Counted from the first letter of the stretch, positions 35,897-47,169 are shown. The stretch is DNA of 64,000 nucleotides from Diphasiastrum complanatum (GCA_029204225.1 CM055110.1:3228686-3292685), one strand, 5' to 3'. The notes: generated from the letters alone by a model not told the origin. A program made the numbers and translations.

Positions 35897-36977
35897 TGTT
35901 GCATACCTATGTAACTAGCAGTATTTCAGACCCCTAATAGTCCATTTAGTGTTGGGGGCTAAATGGCAAGGTACCCTTAGGATTAAGAGTATGTCCTTGG
36001 ATAAGAGCAAACAAGTGACTATACCTTAGTTGGAGGTATGGAGTCATGTGACCTTTGGATAAGGGATACCCTTAGTATTAAGGGTATGTAGCTTAGATTA
36101 AGGCACTAGTGTCCTTGGTTAAGGGCAAGTAGGTGCCTATGCCTTGGATGGAGATATGGAACCTAGAGAGTTGTTAGAAAGTCATTGGATGATTATTTTT
36201 CTAACCTTGGGTCTCAACCTTGAACCAAATCACTTAATTGGTCTAGGACCAAAATATATATGCACAACTTGGGCAATGGGACCTAGTAGGAGGGCGCCCT
36301 TCTAAAGTGTCCATTGAGTTTCCAACTCCCACAAGAAAGGCATTCAAAGAGTCATAAGTTATGGAAGGAGTCTCTTAACCTTCCATAAGCCTATGGAGAC
36401 TCTTGGAGATTCTTTAACTCCCCCAGGCTTCTCTCTCTCTCTCTCATTGGATGAGCATGGAACTCCATAGTACATTGGAGGGGTCCATGAGCCATCTATA
36501 TGAGGGTAGTAGGGCGCCCATTGGGAGGGGGATATCTCTCTTGTTTGCTTTGCTTATGATCTAGTGTTGCTACTAGTGTGTAGAGTGCTTTCTTGTGGTA
36601 GTATGCTTGAGGTTTGGATCTTGCTTATGGTATGGGACATAAGTAGGGTTTGTATCTTGAGTATGCTATGGAGTGTTGTGGTATGCTTGTGATTTGTTTG
36701 TGGTTAGCAAGGGGGTCCTAGATAGGTCTTGCTTGGAGCTTGGATCTAGCTATGGTTGGCTGGTGAATACTTGAGGCTAGCTTGTTATCTATCTTTGTGT
36801 TTAAAGAGTAGGGACACAGGTGGAGGAGAGATCCTTGGAGGCTTGTAGATCCTTACTTGCAAGTGGAGGCATCATAGCTTGGAGTTGGGGAGCATCTTGA
36901 AGCTTGCAGGTTGCTTGGAGGACATTTGGAGGCTCTACCTTGGATTTGGAGGACTTCCTCACCTCTACTTGTAAAAG
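35897..36977 (+). repeat. 5' LTR of Gypsy element
   Basis: Begins TGTTGCATACCTATG, ends near CTTGTAAAAG before the primer site. It contains a short CT run (36429-36445). Highly similar to 39538-40620, with scattered differences. Confidence 0.88.
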
Positions 36978-39521
36978 TGGTATCAGATACGCGTTAAGCA
37001 GAAGATATAAGGTCGGGATTCCATCAGATACGCGTTAAGGTAGAAGATATACCAAAAATCGGGTTTTGAACTCGCTTTGGTCACTACGAATTTTTGGTGT
37101 TGCCTTTTGGTTTGACCAATGCACCGGCAACTTTCCAATAGATGATGAACGATTTGTTCAGGCCATATTTGGAAAGATTCGTAGTGGTATTCTTAGATGA
37201 TATCCTAGTGTTCAGTAAGACTTTGGCGGAACATAAAGAGCACCTTAGGATTGTCTAGGACATCCTTAGAAGGGAAAAGCTCTTTGCCAAAGAGTCTATG
37301 TATGACTTTTTTTGTGAAGGAATTGTCCTACTTGGGGCATAAGATTTCCGAACGGGGGGTGGATATTGAGACTGATCGTATCCAGAGGGTTATTGATTGG
37401 CCTATTCTCACCATAGTTCGAGAAATCAAGTCTTTCTTGGGGTTTGTGGGATTTTTCTGTCGACATATTCTCCAATTTGCTCGATTGGCATTTCCCCTTA
37501 CCCAGGCCTTGAAAGGCTATAAGAAACTAAGCCGGAGGGCTAAGAGTCCACTAGTGGTGTGGACGGAGGATATGAATAGTTGTTTTGAGTTGCTTAAGAA
37601 AAGTGTCACTCTGGCACCAATACTTATCATTGGAGATCCTAATAAGACTTTTTTGGTTAGGACCGATGCCAGTGATTATGCTATTGGAGCTGTTTTGATG
37701 CAGGATGGACATCTTGTGGCTTATGAAAGCAAGAAACCCAATCTTGCTCAATCTAGGTATTGTACCTATGAGAAGGAACTGTTTGCAATTGTTCATTCCT
37801 TGAAAATTTGACGACATTATTTGTATGGAGCCAGATTTGAAGTTTTGACGGATCATCAGACTCTTCGATATTTCTGTGATGCTACAGATTTAAAGGGGAG
37901 GCAAGCTAGATAGGCTGAGCTGATGCAAATCTTTGACTTTTCTAAACATTATTGTAAAGGAAGTCAAAATACTCTAGAAGATGCTTTGAGTCAGTTACTA
38001 GTTATTAATCAGTTGTGCTTTACTATTATAGAACCGGAGTTGTTTCAGTCTCTTCAAGGACTATATGAGTCTGATCCTTTTTTTGGAAAGTATTGGCAAC
38101 AAGTACTTTCGGGGGTCGATTAGGTTTGCATGATTCCTTGAATCAGGGAAAGACTGAAATGGATTTCCTAATTCGAAATAGGATTTTGTTTCGTAAAGGA
38201 AAGGTGTGTGTACCGGAGAATGACACTGTAAGGTCCCAAATCTTGCATGAGTGTCATGATAGTCCATGCGCAGGACATCCGGGTATACAAAGAACACTTG
38301 CCTTAGTTCAAAGGCAATTTTGGTGCCCTAAGATGAAAAGTCAGGTAGAGGCCTATGTACTTAAATGTACTAAGTGCCAGTTAAATAAAGCAGAGAGGCT
38401 AAAAGCTAGTGGCCTATTACATCATTTAGATATTCCTACCGAAAAGTGAGAAACTATATCTATGGATTTTGTGGTCGGGCTTTCACGTACAGGGAAGGGC
38501 CACGATTCGGTTTGGGTCATTGTTGACAAACTTACAAAGTTTGTTCAATTTATCCCAACGAAAACTACTGTTAAAGCTTCAGAACTAGCTCAACTGTTTG
38601 TTGAGAAGCTTTTTTGACTGTATGGGCTGCCTTGCGATATTGTTAGTGATCGTGACCCAAAAATTCACTGGGAATTTTTGGCAAGCAGTATTTGAAAAGT
38701 TGGAAACAACTTTAAGTTTAAGTTCTACAGATCATCCGGAATCAGACGATCAAACGAAAAGGACCAATCAGACGATGGAGGATATGCTTTGAGCATATGT
38801 GGGCCATCGGCAGTCTGATTGAAAACAGTACCTTCCACTGGTGGAATTTGCATATAACAGTGCAAAACATTCAGCGACCGGATTCAGCCCTTTCATGCTT
38901 ATGTATGGTTTTCAACCTCGATCACCAATTAGTGTTGGCATGAAAAACCTATGGGTGCAAGCCACAGCTGATTTCCTTGCGGATATGCAAGAAATGTTAC
39001 AGCTGGCTAAAGATAGCATAAGAAGTGCCTAGGATAGGGCGAGGCACTATGCTGATCTATCTCGGAAGCACAAGGTATTCATGGTCAACGACTGGGTGTT
39101 TTTGAGATTCCCTAGTCACTCTAGGGGCTTGAAAATTATTAAGTGTGCAAAGTTGGCGCCTAGGTATTGCGGTCCTTTTAAGGTTATCCAAGTGATAAAC
39201 AAGGTCGCATACAAACTAGACCTTCCAGCTAACGTTGAAATTCATCTTGTTTTCCACGTTAGTAAGTTGAAACCCTTGTTGGGGGTTGGGGAGACCCTGG
39301 TCCCTGTAGAAGATCTAGTGGAACTTCTTTGTGATGAGTCCGTGAGTGGACCACCTGAACCCGAGGCGATTGTTAATAGCCAACAGAGAACTCTACAGAG
39401 TAGAGTGTTTCGGAAATTTTTAGTCAGGTGGAGACGCAAATTAGAAGAGAAGGATATCTGGGAAAAGGAGGCTGATCTCCAAAAGAATTTTCCAAATTTT
39501 TTCCTACAAGGAAAAATTTAA
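36978..39521 (+). pseudogene. Gypsy pol: RT, RNase H, integrase
   Basis: RT starts abruptly at YQIRV (36985) and again, after a short duplication, at HQIRVKVEDIPK (37021). It continues [30 protein letters not shown] (FLDD active site) and DWPILTIVREIKSFLGFVGF. RNase H follows with FLVRTDASDYAIGAVLMQ and a TGA near 37809. Integrase has an HHCC site (HECHD...CTKCQL, 38250-38382) and Asp residues in SMDFVVG and VSDRDPKI. The third catalytic residue is Lys where Glu is expected (DDQTKRTNQT, about 38745-38775). The C-terminus is chromo-like, ending at 39521. At least five stops or shifts make it inactive. Confidence 0.85.
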
Positions 39522-39537
39522 GTTTAGGGGGAAGGAA

Positions 39538-40620
39538 TGTTACATACCTATGTAACTAGTAGTACTTCAGACCCCTAATAGTCCATTTAGTGTTGGGGGC
39601 TAAATGGCAAGGTACCCTTAGGATTAAGGGTATGTGCCCTTGGATAAGGATAGACAAGTGACTATACCTTAGTTGGAGGTATGGAGTCACGTGACCTTTG
39701 GATAAGGGATACCCTTAGTGTTAAGGATAGGTACCTTAGATTAAGGTACTAGTGTCCTTGGTTAAGGACAAGTAGGTGTCTATGCCTTGGATGGAGGTAT
39801 GGAACCTAGAGAGATATTAGAAAGTCATTGGATGACTATTTTTTTAAACCTTGCTCCTCAACCTTGAACCATATCACTTAATTGGTCTAGGACCAAAGTA
39901 TATATGCACAACTTGGGCAATGGGACCTAGTAGGACGCCGCCCTTCTAAAGTGTCCATTGAGTTCCCAACTCCCACAAGAAAGGCATTCAAAGAGTCATA
40001 GGTTATGAAAGGAGTCTCTTGACCTTCCATAAGCCTATGGAGGCTCTTGGAGATTCTTTAACTCCCCTAGGCTTCTCTCTCTCTCTCTCATTGAATGAGC
40101 ATGGAACTCCATAGTGCATTGGAGGGGTCCATGGGCCATCTATATGAGGGTAGTAGGGCGCCCATTGGGAGGTGGGGATCTCTCTTGTTTGCTTTGCTTA
40201 TGATCTAGTGTTGCTACTAGTGTGTAGATTGCTTTCTTGTGGTAGTATGCTTGAGGTTTGGATCTTGCTTATGGTATGGGACATTAGTAGGGCTTGAATC
40301 TTGAGTATGCTATGGAGTGTTGTGGTATGCTTGTGATTTGTTTATATTAGCAAGGGGGTGCTAGATAGGTCTTGCTTGGAGCTTGGATCTAGCTATGGTT
40401 GGGTGGTGAATACTTGAGGCCAGCTTGTTATCAATCTTTGTGTCTAAAGAGTAGGGACACAGGTGGAGGAAAGATCCTTGGAGGCTTGCAGATCCTTACT
40501 TGCAGGTAGAGGCATCCTAGCTTGGAGTTGGAGAGCATCTTGAAGCTTGCAGGTTGCTTGGAGGACATTTGGAGGCTCTACCTTGGATTTGGAGGACTTC
40601 CTCACCTCTACTTGTAAAAG
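39538..40620 (+). repeat. 3' LTR of Gypsy element
   Basis: Begins TGTTACATACCTATG after the purine-rich AGTTTAGGGGGAAGGAA and ends CTTGTAAAAG. The host copy of the TR-GAG-like element resumes at once (TAGCTGGATTTTTTAGA). Confidence 0.88.
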
Positions 40621-40705
40621 TAGCTGGATTTTTTAGACCCTTCTAAAAGATTTCATTCATCTATCAAGAGAGTTGTAAATAGATCAAGATAAATTTGAGG
40701 AGGAG

Positions 40706-40909
40706 TGTGAAGAATTGTCAAAAATTGGCAAATCTAGCTTGATAAAAAACCATATAGTATAATGTAAATTTTGTACATAAGTGGATTCCACACATGTGAG
40801 GCCAAGATACCACGTGGCAATCCACTCCTAATGTACGATAGGCCAAGTCCATAAGGTTGGTCATGTCATTTTGATAGTGATTCCTAGTTTATAGGACCTA
40901 AATCCTAGA
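40706..40909 (+). repeat. Truncated 3' LTR of second TR-GAG-like copy
   Basis: TGTGAAGAATTGTC through CTAAATCCTAGAT, equal to the first ~205 bp of the LTR; it is cut at about 40909 by the sequence described next. Confidence 0.85.
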
Positions 40910-41262
40910 TACAGAGGTTCGTTGAAGAAGGCGAACATAAATTGTTTTGTGTTTCCCTGCTTGAACTCTGCACGCATTGTTGTTGCTTGAAAGGATCTGG
41001 ATTTTCTGGAAATTGTTTCTTTGCAAATTTCCAATGGTATGGCCTAGATTTGCTAGCTCTCACCGCATCTCGGATCTCCGATTTGCCTTTGCTCATCACG
41101 CCTCCCATGCGGCCCACCATCCATTTTTGAACAAACTGCATGTTGTTAGAGGGGACTGGAAACTCTCTATACAACTGGTCAACGGCATAATTCTTGTCGT
41201 CATCACTTTGTTTGCACCAGTCCTTGAAAATGTCCTTGTTGAAGATGAGATGCGTGAGTAGG
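40910..41262 (-). pseudogene. Unrecognised protein fragment (minus)
   Basis: One minus-strand frame is open for about 115 codons. It reads THLIFNKDIFKDWCKQSDDD, KNYAVDQLYREFPVPSNN, FVQKWMVGRMGGVMSKGK and EIRDAVRASKSRPYHWKFAK, then a Pro/Gln/Ser-rich end. It looks like real protein (charged, structured, no repeats) but has no start codon in context, and I do not know the family. Junctions on both sides suggest a captured exon or a fragment of an unknown transposon gene. Confidence 0.4.
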
Positions 41263-41498
41263 CTTCATATGAGTAATCACACGACCAACTCGCTCATCCT
41301 CCACTATGTGCTTCACACAACCACTGCGATCATATCCTCCACTATGTGCTTCTCTATTTGACTTTCTGATTGCTTTGTCTGATTGTCTGCTCTTGCTTTC
41401 TCAACCATTGCACAATCTAGTTCTAGTTTCATTCTTGTGTTCGCCTACTGTTAACCGGTAGTGCACATATCGAGGGAGAAATCTTACCTCCCCGAACA
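41263..41498 (+). repeat. 3' part of a Copia 5' LTR
   Basis: Ends CCCCGAACA directly before a primer-binding site. The LTR start is not identified; an internal repeat CTCCACTATGTGCTTC occurs at about 41298 and 41336. Confidence 0.5.
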
Positions 41499-41511
41499 TG
41501 GTATCTGAGCC
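41499..41511 (+). promoter_or_regulatory. Primer-binding site variant
   Basis: TGGTATCTGAGCC differs by one base from the usual TGGTATCAGAGC. Confidence 0.7.
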
Positions 41512-41700
41512 AGGTCATGAAAACTCATCTAATTATTTAAGCGGTTTTATGTCAAAGCTATTTATATAGCCTAATAAGCTTCTCACAGAACCTGACTCTA
41601 CTAGCCGATAGAGTAATTGTTGTCTTGTTCTGTAAGTTGCATTATATTTTCATTCTTAGGTCATTGATAGTTACTACTATCACCTAGACTAATCTTCCAC

Positions 41701-42080
41701 ATGGATTCCCAAGGGAAAGCCAGTCCTATCATGGACAAGCTTGATGGAGCCAATTACCATCTGTGGAAATTTAATATGAGAACTGTGCTAATGGCTAAGG
41801 CTAAGGAGTTGTATGACATTATTACAGGTGCAGAGGCAAGGCCCAAAGCCGAAGACGCTGCAATCTCCCGATGGAAGCTAAGGATGGAAAGGCTTTCGCG
41901 TTGATCATCCTCAACATCTCAAACATGCAAATCGGCCATGTGTCTGAAGCTCAGACCTCCAAGGAAGTCTAGGACATCTTAAGCACATTATACGAAGTGC
42001 GAGATATAGCTTCCAAGCTATATCTCAAGAAGAAATTTTACTCCCTCAGGATGATAAATGCCAAAATTTCAAAAGTGAGA
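41701..42080 (+). pseudogene. Copia Gag N-terminal fragment (family D-like)
   Basis: Begins MDSQGKASPIMDKLDGANYH, the likely original start for this Gag type. A one-base deletion near 41880 shifts the frame to LIILNISNMQIGHVSEAQ, a TAG follows near 41970, and similarity ends near 42060. It is homologous to 27463-27890. Confidence 0.8.
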
Positions 42081-42084
42081 TCCA

Positions 42085-42345
42085 TTTACACTCTGTAACA
42101 TACCGTGGGTTATACCGAGGCCCCACGGTATTACCCTCGGTTAGCAAAGTGTCTGGAATGCCTCTTGGCCACCTTGACCCTCTCCATAACCCTCTTTATA
42201 TACCTCTCTATATGCCTCTCTATAACCCTCTCCATAAATGTTTGAAAAACAAGTTAAAATTTTGTAGGCTTATACCGAGGCCAGAAACTGGACCCGAGGC
42301 TCGAGCTTTCCGCTCCCCCCCCCCACGACTCATTTAATAACTATC
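42085..42345. repeat. Short hairpin plus CCTCTCTATA minisatellite
   Basis: TACCGTGGG (about 42104) and CCCACGGTA (about 42122) form a 9-bp inverted repeat. At 42178-42240 variants of CCCTCTCCATAA and CCTCTCTATATG repeat in tandem. TATACCGAGGCC occurs twice (42115, 42270). A run of C follows at about 42314-42326. Confidence 0.6.
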
Positions 42346-42814
42346 TTTCAAAAAAGCGATAAAAAATCCTTGGAAATCGCGCATCCTCTTGTAGTGATGT
42401 AACTCCAGGGATAGGCTTCGATAACATGACAAAAATAAGCCATAGAAGTTCTTCTTACTATGGATGCTATAAGTCTAAATTGGTAACCCTGTTTTGTGAG
42501 AATACAGAATGGAACCTAAAATAAATCAGAAGAAAAACACACCGAGAACAAAGCACACAACATCTATGACGAATAGAGTAACTAAATGTATATATTAGAC
42601 TTTATTATCTACCTACTGATTTTATCAAATGCTCCACTAGATAAGTTCTACGTTTGCTCTAATTTGAATCTAGTGGTTGAATTGAGTGCAATCTGGAACT
42701 ATCTTCCCAATGAGCTTAAGCCAGCATTCTTATTAGATAAGCTCAGCTTCACTGTCTCAACAGTTAATGACATCAATTTATCGCATAACTATGGAAATTC
42801 CAATGAGGAGCTGA
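42346..42814. other. 3' flank of the O-methyltransferase gene
   Basis: No coding signal or repeat recognised; it should hold the 3' untranslated region and polyadenylation site of the minus-strand gene. Confidence 0.4.
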
Positions 42815-44441
42815 TTACTTAGCAAATGCTTCAATAATTGAGACGGGCAGAGGCAACTCGAAAATCTTAATTTCAGTGAACCCGGTTGCAACAAGCAAAT
42901 TTCGCCACTGCTTTTCTGATCTACCCCTGCCTCCGTTGGTGTAGGCAAGCATGGTGATATCAGCAAAAAGTGCCATTTTATTTGAGAGGCCATTCTTTGT
43001 ACAGAATTTGGCAATTGTCTCGACGATCATGATCTTTCCGTTCTTGGGCAATGCCTTGTAACAATTTCTTAGAACTTTGATGCACTTTTCATCGTCCCAA
43101 TCCATGAGTGTATTCTATAAGAAGAAGTAGCAATATGTTAACCACAGATATACTTTGTTATACTGAATTATACTCAAAACCACATGTCGGCGGGTAGATA
43201 CTATAGTTGGAGTGAAAAAATTTGGCATTATAATAGACAAAGCAATGCTTGGTATGGCAAATTCTTATATTTGTTTAACAATTACAAAATTTGACTTAGC
43301 TATGAGAGCCCCTCTCCGTTCACTCAAATTATTGACAGAAAATACTGGAGTAGAATTGTAGCGTCTTACTCACCTTAATAAAGATTCCATCCGCCGATGG
43401 CACACTGTCGAACATGTCTCCTCCTACATGCTCCACCCCTAAGCAGGCAACAAATAAGAGTTGAGAAGCATATTGCAAACGCACATTCGAAATGAGTTTT
43501 AAAGTCTTAGACACTACAGGTTGAATTTCTCTCGATTTCCTTCAGATCACTCCTTTGCATGTGAACCACAAAACCAATAGTGACCAATCTCTATTCTGAC
43601 TGACTAACTTTTAACCTCCAACCGGCGGCAACTTGTGGAGGACCATTCCAATATTGTTCTTACCGGATATACTAGGAGCAGTCCCCACAACATGAGGCTG
43701 ATCAAAATTTATAGCCTTAATATGCGGATACACAAACACAATCTCACTCAAAGCGGTGCCAACACCACCACCCACATCAACTAGTGACGTCAGATTAGTG
43801 AACTCCTTGTAATGCTTGAGGATTGCTGCCATCACACACTTAGAAGAGCAAGCCATAGAGTCATTGATAATCCTGCTATAATCTGGATGCTCCCTAGCAT
43901 ATGCGAAGATGGGCTTCCCATTGCCCCTCTCAAACGCCTCACAGCTCTCTAACACGACTTCATGCAGGTGATTCCAGGCCGCCAAGCTCACTTCATGAGT
44001 CTGCTGAAAGAGAATTGGAGACAAATTTCCAACGTTTCCAACAAGGCAACTCGAAACATGATTCAAGCCATATTGTGGCTCCTCATCCGAGCCAGTCAGC
44101 TGAAAAACGTCCCTCCCTGCCAGATATTTGAGAATACGATCAAGAGCATCCACGTTGGGATGAGCACAATTAGGCAGCCTGGCAGCAATCTGTGCAGCAG
44201 AAAGCGATGCACCAGGACGCTCCTGGGCAAGGATTTCCGGAACTCCCAGCATGGCCATTGCTCGGAGGGTGAGGGAAGTCACACCCCCGAAGATTATCTC
44301 CCACAGCAACTCCTGCCCACGCAATTGCTGCTGCATAAACTGGTGAGCATCATCGCGTTGATCAGTTGAGGGAGGTTGAGGTTGATGCTTTCCGTTGCTA
44401 GGAGGATGTTCTTGAATCAATGTGTCCATGGGCAACGACAT
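42815..44441 (-). CDS. Caffeate-type O-methyltransferase, 3 exons
   Basis: Exons 44441-43664, 43438-43374 and 43114-42815 join in frame (778+65+300 bp, 380 residues). Donors are CCG|GTAAGA and AAG|GTGAGT; acceptors are CTTAG|GGG and TTATAG|AAT. I chose the ATG at 44441 (MSLPMDTL); 44429 is also possible. The N-terminal helical dimerisation region (LLWEIIFGGVTSLTLRAM) precedes the SAM-binding fold with VDVGGGVG at residues 221-228, FDQPHVV at 247-253 and GVEHVGGDMF at 260-269. Plant COMTs use SAM to methylate phenolic hydroxyls in the cytosol. The catalytic His of HDW is replaced by Met285 (TLMDWDDE), while the following Asp and Glu313 are kept. No stop or shift is present. Substrate cannot be told; activity may be altered or lost. 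Confidence 0.88.
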
Positions 44442-44581
44442 CCAACAGGATTGGCTCACTTGGGATTTCTCCAGAATTAATTTGGTCCCAGCTTCAAACA
44501 AGCCTCATTCCAAATTACCCACATGCATAATAAGCTTAAGTAGTATAAGCAGCAGCAGCAAGGACAAGGAGGTGGAGAATG

Positions 44582-44621
<40 letters not shown>

Positions 44622-44643
44622 CTCTCTTTCTCTCGCTATCTCC

Positions 44644-44688
<45 letters not shown>

Positions 44689-44740
44689 TAATTAAATTGG
44701 GCTGCCAGTCGCTCTCTCCTTAATTAAATTGGGCTGCCAG
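44442..44740 (-). promoter_or_regulatory. Upstream region of O-methyltransferase with GA/CT tracts
   Basis: Plus-strand CT runs at 44584-44616 and 44650-44686 (GA on the coding strand) lie 140-250 bp upstream of the start codon. A tandem copy of CTCTCTCCTTAATTAAATTG plus GGGCTGCCAG is at about 44681 and 44712. GA/CT tracts are common in plant promoters and 5' leaders; a role here is inferred. No definite TATA box was fixed. Confidence 0.45.
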
Positions 44741-44954
44741 CAGCGTGGACTATTCTATTAAATATTAAGAAATGGAGTGGGTTATGACCCGCTGCTGAAG
44801 GGTCAAGACCATAGTTCGTGTTAGAGTAGAGCGTTGAAGTTTGATGTTAAGAGTTTGCCCTTATTTTAATGACAATAATGGTCACGAACTTTTAGGACAC
44901 TAGAACTAATTGACATGAGGAGTGATAAAGGACAGGTGTTGCATGTTCATTAAA

Positions 44955-45115
44955 GGGCCAATTACGCCCGGTAGCAAGCCTCCGGTAGCAAGCCGTGAGC
45001 CGGCCTGCTACTATGTAAAAGCAGCCTTCAATGCACCTCGCCGCAGGGCGGCTCGGTGCGTGAAGGCTGCCTGCAACTTAGGGTAGCGGGCCTGCTCACG
45101 CCCGCTACCTAGTTC
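44955..45115. repeat. GC-rich nested hairpin
   Basis: The outer arms GGTAGCAAGCCGTGAGCCGG (about 44983) and CTGCTCACGCCCGCTACC (about 45090) pair imperfectly. The inner arms GCAGCCTTCAATGCACCTCG and CGGTGCGTGAAGGCTGC pair closely around CCGCAGGGCGG. A second partial copy of the outer arm (CGGTAGCAAGCC) lies at 44970. The GC content contrasts with AT-rich flanks. It could be a fold-back MITE, but target duplications are not evident. Confidence 0.65.
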
Positions 45116-47139
45116 TTATTTTCAAAGTCAAAGGTCGATGAAGTTTTAAGTAGATGTAGTGCTTTTGGGGTATTCATAGAATACAACTTTGAAGATACAA
45201 TTATGCTTACAAGGTGACATGGTTTTATTTTGAAATACTAGCTTCCATGTTTTTGTCATTGATATGTCCTCTCTATGCTTCTACGATGCATAAGGGAAGC
45301 TATTCTAATAGTAGTATTTAAGCAAAATAATGATTTATTTATTTTCTTACAATATAACTATTTGCACTCGTCAGTATTAATTTGTTCTTATGGTATTGTA
45401 TCATGATAATTTGTAAATTGACATGTAATGCTAGACATGTAGGCGTAGATAACATAACATGGAAAAGTAGATTTAATATTAAGTTAAATAATTTATAAAG
45501 AACATGGTTTTAGTTTGGGAGTTAAATGACAATGACAATGACAAGCTTGCTATGGTTTTTATGTGCTTGTTTTTTTGACAAGCTTGCTATGTTCGTAATG
45601 ATCAAGTTCATTATGCCTTGCAGATCGTCTTAAGTGCCCATATTGCCATCAAAATCTGCAAAATAGTTGTTGGAAAATTTTCGTTACACAAGGATGAAGA
45701 ATGAAATTGTTGCAATGGTTATTAGAGTATTTAAGATGTCTTGGATGCAAGAGTTGTGCAGGGTGTGTGATGATTTAGGAATAGTCATAAAGCATATACG
45801 TTGTTCTTTAAAATGTACATAAGGCCTTTGCACATTTGAAAATTTTCAAGCGACCACTTCCTCATCCATTTCGAGTGAGAAAAGCAACATATTGTCTTAA
45901 TGATAATATGACTATGTTTATAGGTGAACTATTTTACATCAATGAATTTTACATGCGGGAGTGGAACATTGGAGTATAATGAGTCCAACAATTGATATAA
46001 ACAAAGTTGTGGCATACATGATCAAGTATTACAAAATATTTGAGGAAGAAGTTCATGGGAAATTGTTAAGGGACAAAAATTGGGGTGGGTATCACCTTTA
46101 AAACATAGCATTAAACAATACTGGAAATCTTGCAAAAGATTCATCATTTAGTGTTCAATCAGAGAATGAAATATGGTGGTTAGCAGCATTCCAGGTTTCA
46201 ATCTTATTTATTATTGTTTATGATGTAAATTTGCTAATGTCAATCCTACTTTCATGTTGTATTAGTTTCAAAGTTCCAATATATTTGCTTTTTATAAGGT
46301 TAATGATTTAAAAAGGATGTCATCCCTTTACACAATGGCCTACGTAATGCTAAGTATTCCATTTTTCTTTGTATTTTGAACATAAATTTTTTTGCCTACG
46401 AGTGAAATGACCACTCATTTTATCAAAAATTCTCATTCTTGAGTGAAAGCATTAGTGATTTTTCTTTCCAATGTTGTTGAGCGATTGAATTGAGCTTTTG
46501 AATATCAATATTTAAGTCAGCTATTATAGTTTTATGAACATTTGTTTGGAGGACATTGTGGAGAATTTGCAACAACTTCTTCATATTTGCTTTGGGATGC
46601 TTGTACGTAGCTATTATGTATGTGGAATCATGTTCCTTTGTTGGATATCGCATATGTTATTTGGTGTTGAATGTTGTGGTGACTTGTAAAAAATTGTATC
46701 CCCAATGAATGAAAAGTCATCGAAGTTTTGACATATGTGTGGAGTGGAGAGTAGGTGTTTGTATTTTTTTAAGACATTCTTGTAAGCAAAGTATATTGGA
46801 ATTTATTAATGTTAGTAGATATCAAGTCACCACAATATTTTTGTAAGGATATCATGTTCAATGAGCGTATGATGAGGTGTCTCTTTACATATTGGTTAAC
46901 GTCAAGAATAGTGAGTTTCCAAGCAATTGTGTCATGTGGTCTTTACATTGCTTGTTTTGTTTTTTTTGCCAACAACAAAGTTTTATGGTTGCATTGGTTG
47001 TAGGAGATACAAATTATATTTTTGAGAGTGTTGTATAAGTTAGACATTAGAGAAAATTAAGTTTAAAAAAAGGCCATCTAAGGATTGCCACGTAGGCTGC
47101 CCAAGTTTACAACTCGGGCAGCCAAGTAAACCAAACAGT
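45116..47139. other. AT-rich region, no gene recognised
   Basis: Both strands were read; scattered coding-like words (for example on the plus strand at 45990-46090) do not build a gene. A 76-codon minus frame at 46423-46653 has no known domain. Repeated ACAAGCTTGCTATG occurs at 45541 and 45578. Confidence 0.4.
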
Positions 47140-47169
47140 GTGAGAGAGGGCTTTGGGAAAATCAAAATG

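Larger units (their letters stand above)
35897..40620 (+). mobile_element. Gypsy LTR retrotransposon, internally deleted
   Basis: LTRs of about 1,081 and 1,083 bp (35897-36977, 39538-40620) flank a pol gene lacking gag, protease and the RT N-terminus. A Met-tRNA-type primer sequence TGGTATCAGA follows the 5' LTR. The C-terminal integrase extension resembles a degraded chromodomain (KFLVRWRRKLEEKDIWEKEA), so this is probably a chromovirus-type Gypsy. It sits within the second TR-GAG-like copy and is therefore younger than it. Target duplication is not clear. Confidence 0.88.
34918..40909 (+). mobile_element. Second TR-GAG-like copy, internally deleted, split by Gypsy
   Basis: The 5' LTR (34918-35484, shortened) jumps at about 35485 directly into the end of the coding region, so leader, gag and protease are gone. 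The coding tail ends at 35774. The 3' untranslated part is interrupted at 35896/40621 by a Gypsy element and resumes with AGCTGGATTTTTTAGA-type sequence. The GAGGAGGAG tract and a 3' LTR truncated at about 40909 follow. The first base pair of the 5' LTR is TA, not TG. Confidence 0.85.

Noticed and set aside
35897-40620. An envelope-bearing or virus-derived insertion
   Set aside because: No envelope-like frame follows integrase in any element here; all are ordinary plant Copia or Gypsy retrotransposons.
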